Of a stretch of DNA of 64,000 bases, positions 57,698 through 64,000 are shown piece after piece. The notes beneath the pieces were generated by a model. That model saw only the letters and a list, made by a program, of their open reading frames with translations, had not been told where the DNA came from and made no database searches. Position numbers and translations under genes: made by a program. Position 1 is the first letter of the stretch. Each line of letters opens with the position of its first letter. Origin of the DNA: Ceratothoa steindachneri (taxonomy: Eukaryota; Arthropoda; Malacostraca; Isopoda; Cymothoidae); NCBI GenBank assembly GCA_963969495.1, contig OZ018329.1:144006021-144070020 (forward strand). The letters are read 5' to 3'.

Positions 57698-58218
57698 TTT
57701 TTCATCATCCCTTAATTAGTTAAAAAAATATTTATTAATTTTTAGTCGTACTTTCAAAATTTTATTTCCATTATTTGCCTCATTTATCCAAAAATTATTG
57801 ACAACTAATTATTAACTTTATACTTTTGATAATGGTTGTATTATCCATTAATGTGTATCAGAGACTCAATTTTTGGTCTAAAAGTTCGGATTTTTGCTTC
57901 TGATCATTGTCGGAACTTAAGATGAGCGCAAGGTCCTCCCGAGGACGAATCATCCAATAAAGGTTTATTAATATTAATTCCTCCCTCTGCTCCACAAATT
58001 TCGAGATCTAGTTCGTTCAATGGGTTTTTACCTCAGCTTTTTTTTCACCAGGCTCTTTCCTCACCTTGTGAAAATCCCAGTGTTACACAATATATTTCCT
58101 CACTAATTAAATACACATGGAAATTCTTTATCCTTTGTGCCTCGTTTTATTTGTTCTTTAATCCTCCCTTTTTAGCAGAAAGGTACAGTTTGTATTCAAG
58201 GCCCCTTTTCTTTGGCAG

Positions 58219-58455
58219 AGATGTTTGGTTACCTCCCATTGACGCTGTTTTCCTCATCTCTGGCTGTACTTTTCGTGGTGTTCCTCGCCGTCACTTTGGT
58301 TGTCCGGAGGCGTTACAAGCATGGTGTTTTGGCATCGCCGAACCAACAAGAGAAAGACCTCCAACTCTCTTTAGAGAAGCCCCCCACAGATACACATGAA
58401 GATCGTTCGAGTCATTCAACAGGGGTTGAAACAACCCCGGATGTAATCCCTAATG
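58219..58455 (+). CDS. Sidestep-like exon: transmembrane helix and tail start
   Basis: The acceptor TTTGGCAG ends at 58218 and the donor GTAAGC begins at 58456. The split codon with the FN3 exon gives Glu. A hydrophobic segment of about 25 residues (TLFSSSLAVLFVVFLAVTLV) is followed by basic VRRRYKHG, a stop-transfer signal, so the rest is cytoplasmic. The exon ends TTPDVIPN, like the NPD(I/V)IP motif of Sidestep tails. The phase-1 end means the tail continues in a further exon, which I did not find before 64000. Confidence 0.85.
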
Positions 58456-59459
58456 GTAAGCACCATGTGTATACGGTTGTTTTAAACACTCTCACAGACG
58501 TTTTTTCTCGGCCGGAGAAAGAAAAAATGGGAAACGGACAAAAAAAAGAGAATAACACAAAGCGAGCAAAACAATTAGCTCACCGAACCTAATAACTACC
58601 ACATAAAGGAAAAGGAGACACCTACATATAAAGCCTTTCAGAACAAGTTTATACAGACACACACACAATTGATTTTCCTTCAGGTTGTAAGTGCAGGTTG
58701 ACCTCGAATTAAAAAGTAGGTGATTGGACTTACTAATGAGCTATTATGGACAGAAGAGGAAATATAATCGTAGTTGCTCGAGTCGAGCGAACGCTTGCTT
58801 CAAATAGCGAACATAAGCCGATGGGGGCTTGATTGAAATAGTATTGTTTCTCGACTGGAAGTTCCATAGGAGAGCTACCTGCGTGATTACTCCGTATGAT
58901 GGGAGATTAAGGCTGTACTGGTTTTAGTGGAGGTGCAAAAGTAGCCCGGTGGCATACGAATGAAAAGAGGTACTGAGTACAGTGGGAGGGCCTTTGTGCG
59001 GTGTAGAGGGAAGTAGCGTTATGGCATACGGTGGAAGTCTCCCATATCCAACTCTCACAAAGACGGCAGTTCTTGGAGACATCAAGAGATGGCAACCTTA
59101 CATAATCGCAAAGCCACTGCGTTATCTCAAGACAGTTAGAAGCTGCATGCCTTCCTATCCTCAGTACCACGGTTTTCTGAAACTAGATTGAAACTACATG
59201 ATGTTTTTCGTCTGGGTGTCTCCATTTTACCCTTTGTTCGCCACTCTCTTTGCAATCCTCTTCTCACCTGATTTCCTTTTCTGGTGCAGGCTAGTCTGCG
59301 ACCACCTTTAATCCACTCATCTCCTTCCTTGGCCAGGATGGCAACCGCATCTGCTTGGCTCCGGTGGGGCCTGTTGTTTTTTTACCATACCTGATTTTGT
59401 TCCACGCTTTTTCCAATATATGCTTCCTATTTTTCTTTTCTTTTATCCTTCCTCACAAA
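58456..59459. other. Downstream intron stretch
   Basis: No exon recognised. Frames open on both strands at 58907-59191 show no known motif. Confidence 0.35.
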
Positions 59460-61560
59460 GAGGTGCCACCTTCATCGACATCTCAACGTGCATTAAATGC
59501 AGGCCGAGCGGTCTCTTCCTAGAGAATGTGGAGCAAGTGGTAGCGAAAGAAATACACCGCCAGGAATAAGGGGTCAGAAATTGCGGTCCCCGTCTCCTGG
59601 ACAACAAGGGGAAGGGGCTGTGAAACCTTACCCAGAATCATTCAGACACTCTTCTTCTACACTTCTGCAAGAGTAGTATTGCCGTTAAGCGAAGAAACCT
59701 ATACCCGCTATGAGTAGCAGAGTGCATGCTTTAACTAGACAAAATTAACTGACGGTGAAATCGTCGAGGGTGAATAGCACATGTAGGCATATCGCTCCTA
59801 TCTGAGGGCCGTCTTACAATCGACTGACTTTCAAGGACGCTGAAACGCGTTCAAAACGGCTAGACGTTCTTAAATTACTAGTTAGGCTAGACGATCTTAG
59901 AATAGTAGTTAGGCCAGACGTTCTTAGAATAGTAGTTAGGCCAATGGCAATGAGGTTGCCGGAGAAGAATTCAACACGATATGAAAAGATCTAAACTCCG
60001 CAACTGGGACAGAAAAATCAGTAAATTCCTGAAATGCAGACCTCCGCGTATGCTTCAAGGACCAGTGAAAGGATTTATTTGGCAGCATTGGCCCAGGCCC
60101 TGAAAATGATAGTTGAATGGGAAAGTGGTCACTACCATGAAGGTCGTCAACCACCCCTTGCACAAAATAATATTGTGCCTACGGCGTGCAAAGAGACCGA
60201 TTAAAACAAGAAAATGAAGCAGTTCTATGGCAGTGATGCGGAAACTCATCCATAATTAGGACACGAATATCAAAATCTTCGATCAGGTTGCCAAGGTCTT
60301 GCCCCTAGGATTGAATGTGTAGTTCCCCTAAAGGGGATGCTTACCTTTCAAAACTCAAAGGAGAAATGGTCTCATTAGCCTTGCTACGACGCTTCGGAAG
60401 TCTCCCACGTAGATGTCCGCTGACGGTGGAATGTAGGCAGAAATAACAGCATATTTCCTATCCACGCTAGGCTCTACTGCCAAAACCTGATTTGATGCAT
60501 TTATAGCGAAAAAAAGAACGGAAACATCATGCCAAGTTCAAATCATATATTCCCCTGCCAGGTCCCTATCAGGTTGGGATGGCCGTCGCATAACCTTAAT
60601 AACTATGGAGGGTGGGTTTGAGGCACGCGCCACTGTTTCCTGCAGAAAGATAACTAACGGTTAACTGGAGAAGATGAGCCTTCAAAGCTCCTCCAAGTTT
60701 GCCTGGAGTCCACGGCAATTCAATTGAAAGGATACGCCTTACAGGTGTAACTTGCAAGGAGATGCGGTCCTCTCTTTATTGTTAAGGCTTCAATTAAATC
60801 GCTATACGCTCCCTAAAGGCAGAATTCCGGGGCTTGTTGACCGTATGAAGTGCTGAAAGAGCCTTTGCTCTTGAGTAATTGAATGGGGAAGTTGGGCTTG
60901 ATTATTTTCCTCCCTCCTTCTCGGAACTTTTTGGAGTGGTAGGGTGGCTTTGGTGACTGAGGTCCTTCTTTTGGAGAGTAGCAAGTCTCCAAATCTCCAT
61001 TGGTGCTCATTTCTTTTCTGGAACAGTATTAGAAATCCCGAAAGCCTCCCGACGAATTTTGAGAGTTTGCTCCTGTGTGTCTAACGAGTTGGTAGAGGTG
61101 CGGGTCGCTTTCCCTAATGGGAAACAGTCACCGCTAGCACTAACCAAGGGTCCGCCCTTGATGGGTATACTTCCGGAAGAAGGTTTGTGAATAGGTGCGG
61201 GCTGGAGCGGCCATTAGCAGAGTGTTCCAGCTTAACCTTCGAGACATTGGACGTCCCATGTCGCACTAACGCGATAGAACCAAGTCTTTAGTGTCAGAAA
61301 AACATTCGGTTCGCAGCCTAGACGGCCAGAACTTGATTTTCCAGGGCTCTGCAAAGTTCACATACACGACCACACAAAAGAAGGACTTATTGTATACGGT
61401 TTTCGAGCAATTTACGCAAGTTACGGTTATACCCGACTTTCACGCCAAGATAAGCGATTTGTGTAGCAGAAGCGGTATCAGTAGTAGAACCACTATGTCA
61501 GTGGCACCAATGCTTTGACGCAGTAACGATACCAACCGGCACGCACTGACTCAGAGAACC
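59460..61560 (-). pseudogene. Decayed jockey-like LINE, copy B (endonuclease)
   Basis: On the - strand near 60725 one reads NCRGLQANLEEL, the endonuclease N-terminus. AVEPSVDRKYAVISAYIPPS lies near 60470. VVDDLHGSDHFPIQLSFSGP lies at 60156-60097, with the SDHFP catalytic block. ORF1-like sequence lies above 60800. It shares stretches such as GAAATTGCGGTCC/GAGATTGCGGTTCC and TGTCACGATC with copy A at 48681-50470. It has many stops and no RT core. Confidence 0.6.
59860..59940. repeat. 27-bp tandem repeat, three copies
   Basis: Units of TAGACGTTCTTAGAATAGTA type start at 59860, 59887 and 59914, within LINE copy B. They probably expanded after the LINE decayed. Confidence 0.88.
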
Positions 61561-64000
61561 TGTCACGATCGAACGTAAAGAGGAATGTATGGATAGGTCG
61601 TTTTAGGCCACCCATTATTTTTTCGTCCTGCGATAGACCTGTAACGACCCTTGCTTGACAGGTTCTTCAATGATATATTCTAATGAGTATTCCATGAGTT
61701 CAATCACAAACAACCCGCTTCATGAAATTTTATGGTAGAGTGCGGTGTCACCCACAACGGCGAGCCTTGCTAATGATAACCTCTGATGGAACTCCTAACC
61801 TTTGGCCAGTATGCTGCTACCAGTAGAACGAATAACTAATAAGCGTTTGAACTGCTCGAAAATGCCAGGTAGTCTCACGATGAGATTCCTCGTAAATCCA
61901 TTATGGCATCGTTCACCACATTAGCAATGCTATTCTTCCTGGTTTTGCTCTTGCTGACCCCCCTTGTGGCAATCCGTATCTGCATATGGTGGTCTTTGCA
62001 CGGTCACTTGCCGAAACTGTAGCACACCCATCCTTCCCCAGAGCCCCCACGGAGAGAGAGGAAGCGCTAGTCCATTTGTTTGTTTTTTTTATACTTTCTC
62101 TTCTTCTCAGGATAGGAGGGAGGTGAGTAAACCCACTTCTCTCCGTACGGAAATGTTCCCCAAGGCCGGACAAAGTAGCTTCAGCCATGTAAATATATCA
62201 ACATGACCATGTCTCCTAATGGAAGAGGAAGTCGATAGCTGACAGGAGGCAGCAATGGGATGGGGAATGAGGGCGCTCACCTAATCCTGAGTCTTCAGGA
62301 GCACGTGCTGCCTCAAAACAGTCTTGCGCAGGGTTGGACTTTGAAATGGAGTAGACTCCTACCTAGTGTTTGTTCGCCGTCTTAGAAATCCCTACCCTGT
62401 ATAGCGGAGGCGTCTCTGGGGGCAATTGAACCTCAGGAGGGGCTTATAAGTGCCCCATTCGCAGAGTATTGGGTATCCCGACGCTCTCTTAAAGGGCTTA
62501 AGGCCAGTGGAAAAGTTTAGTGAGGCAAGCCTGACGGCCTCGAAAGGGGAAAATGGGGATCGAGTATGCCAGTTCCCATAAAATTAACGAACCTCTGGTC
62601 TTCGAAAAGCCTCACTATACCCAAGGAACTCTGCCGCTTATTACTTCTCTAAGGGGCTTAAAGTGGTTCACATGTCCCTATCTGGGTTACCAGGAACCGA
62701 GGCGGCGCCTTCTCAGTCTCACCATGTTCTTGGCATGGCCCTGAGAAAGCAAAGATGACTAGCCACTAGAAAAGAGCCGAGGGGGGCTACCCCCGAACCT
62801 ATGGGAATAAGAGAGGGAGAATCTTGATCTCCTGCAAGAGAGTCTTGGGTGGGGCACTAAAAATGTAAAGTGGGACCCTCGGCTAGACTGGAGTTGTCTG
62901 GAGGCAACCCTACACAGAATAGTAAGGGGTAAAGTGCACAGGAGCTGCCAAGTGTAGGCCATGAATGGTCTTTTGCAGTCTCCTTCTTTTCTTATGTTCC
63001 TATGTTCTAGTACCCACAGTGATTATAGACAGGAAAGCACTTTCTACGCTATGAGATATTTAGAGGAGGCTCCAAAATGACCAGAGTGGAAACTCCTTGA
63101 ACGAAGGGGAGTGGTAAGAGGGAATCTCCGCCCCAACCCTAAGTGGAAGGTTGAGTGGGCCATAATTATTCACTGTCCCTGCCAGCCCTGACACTCTTCT
63201 GACTCAATCAAGGGATCCGCAATGTGTGGCATCTCGTTTCCAGGCCGATACGGCTGTAACTGGCAGTATACACCATCACCAACAATTCTTACGAACCTCA
63301 AACCAAATTCTACACATAGCACCGTATGAAGGCCGATGTGACGGATACGGCTTGGTGCTAGGCATCGAAGAGATCGGACTAACCATCCCCGATATACAAT
63401 CTACTAGGAGCCAAATACAAATCCAAAAAGAGGGCAGTATAAAATGCAGCAAAGAAATCTGGGTATAGAAAGGGAAGCTTCCTTGACCTGGACCCAGCGT
63501 GGATGTTCTATCTGTGGTGGGTTCGCCCGTGCGCCACTGTGGAGTAGGGGGACTTTATGGTCCTCCAGGTACAAATCTGCATATGATACCTCCCTGAGAA
63601 TGAAGGGTAGTGGTAAGCGTATCTGTAATTTACACATAGGTTGCTGGTTTTAGTTTATATGATTAATGTACGCAGCTATGTATGGTATCTGAGTAGTATA
63701 GCAATGCTCTGAAATGCGGTTGCCATAGAATGCTATGAAATGCTGTTGTTATAGCAGAGGTAAGTCTCGTTGACAGTGCTTCGCGTGGATGAAGAGCTAT
63801 AGTAACCTCATTTGATAGCATTGCTATAGCATCCTCATGATAGATTTAGACACACTTGAAGAGTTAGAGGATCTCGCAATAGAAAGAGTGATGATCAAAT
63901 GATTTTCTCTATAGTTTATGTGCTTCCCATAGACTGCATATTATTGTGTACATGCCTACATATTGTATAATGTGACCCCCCATTATTATAGATAATGCTG
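61561..64000. other. Right end of the window, unassigned
   Basis: GC content is moderate and small ORFs are open on both strands, which suggests further decayed retroelement sequence. I could not read any domain. Near 63700-63830 short repeats of GAAATGC(G/T)GTTG and GCTATAG occur. I see no further sidestep exon. Confidence 0.35.

Larger units (their letters stand above)
5273..58455 (+). other. Gene span: sidestep-family Ig/FN3 transmembrane receptor (partial, 5 exons)
   Basis: Five exons join in frame across four GT..AG introns: 5273-5432, 5618-5726, 38103-38278, 44999-45400, 58219-58455. Split codons fit at each junction (phases 1, 2, 1, 1). The joined product runs Ig domain end, full Ig domain, fibronectin III domain, transmembrane helix, cytoplasmic tail start. 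This is the C-terminal layout of the arthropod Sidestep family. In Drosophila these are cell-surface ligands or receptors for Beat proteins in motor axon guidance. Which paralog this is cannot be decided here. The 5' exons (signal peptide, earlier Ig domains) lie upstream or were missed, and the tail continues past 58455. Intron 2 is about 32.4 kb and carries an LTR element in sense orientation. Confidence 0.8.

Overview
The window looks like arthropod nuclear DNA, and a crustacean is my best guess (inference). It is AT-rich, has long (TA)n arrays, very long introns with consensus GT..AG splice sites, short TTAGG-like tracts, and a dense mix of decayed transposable elements. I see no prokaryotic gene organisation, no rRNA or tRNA gene and no CRISPR array.

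The one clear host gene lies on the + strand. Five exons (5273-5432, 5618-5726, 38103-38278, 44999-45400, 58219-58455) keep matching splice phases. They encode the end of one Ig domain, a complete Ig domain split over two exons, a fibronectin type III domain, and a transmembrane segment with the start of a cytoplasmic tail. The order and the motifs match the sidestep (Side) family of arthropod neuronal cell-surface receptors. Upstream and downstream exons lie outside the window or were not found. The introns are about 0.19, 32.4, 6.7 and 12.8 kb and hold nearly everything else.

Intron 2 (5727-38102) is a transposon graveyard with one young element. In order it holds: a decayed Ty3/gypsy pol on the - strand with integrase before reverse transcriptase; a LINE RT scrap; an internally deleted mariner; a hAT 3' end; a solo LTR with a 5-bp target duplication; a decayed LINE; an almost intact 8.8-kb Ty3/gypsy element (18483-27313); a LINE endonuclease fragment; a roughly 58-60-bp minisatellite split by a (TA)n-bounded insert; a second mariner with the same internal deletion; and a decayed Tc1-like transposase. 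A hAT element with recognisable terminal repeats lies upstream of the first exon (1093-2704).

The Ty3/gypsy element is the most interesting object. Its LTRs are nearly identical. Gag has five CCHC knuckles. Gag and pol are joined by what looks like a canonical -1 frameshift signal. Pol appears to carry two retropepsin-like domains, one before RT and one between RNase H and integrase. It ends in a tail with three DFSGF motifs spaced exactly 22 residues apart. One extra base in an A-run breaks pol.

Introns 3 and 4 and the right end carry a pyrimidine-rich degenerate array, two copies of one LINE family on the - strand, a hAT-like transposase relic inserted in a (TA)n array, a short fold-back sequence in the next (TA)n array, an internally deleted Tc1/mariner relic, and several short tandem arrays.
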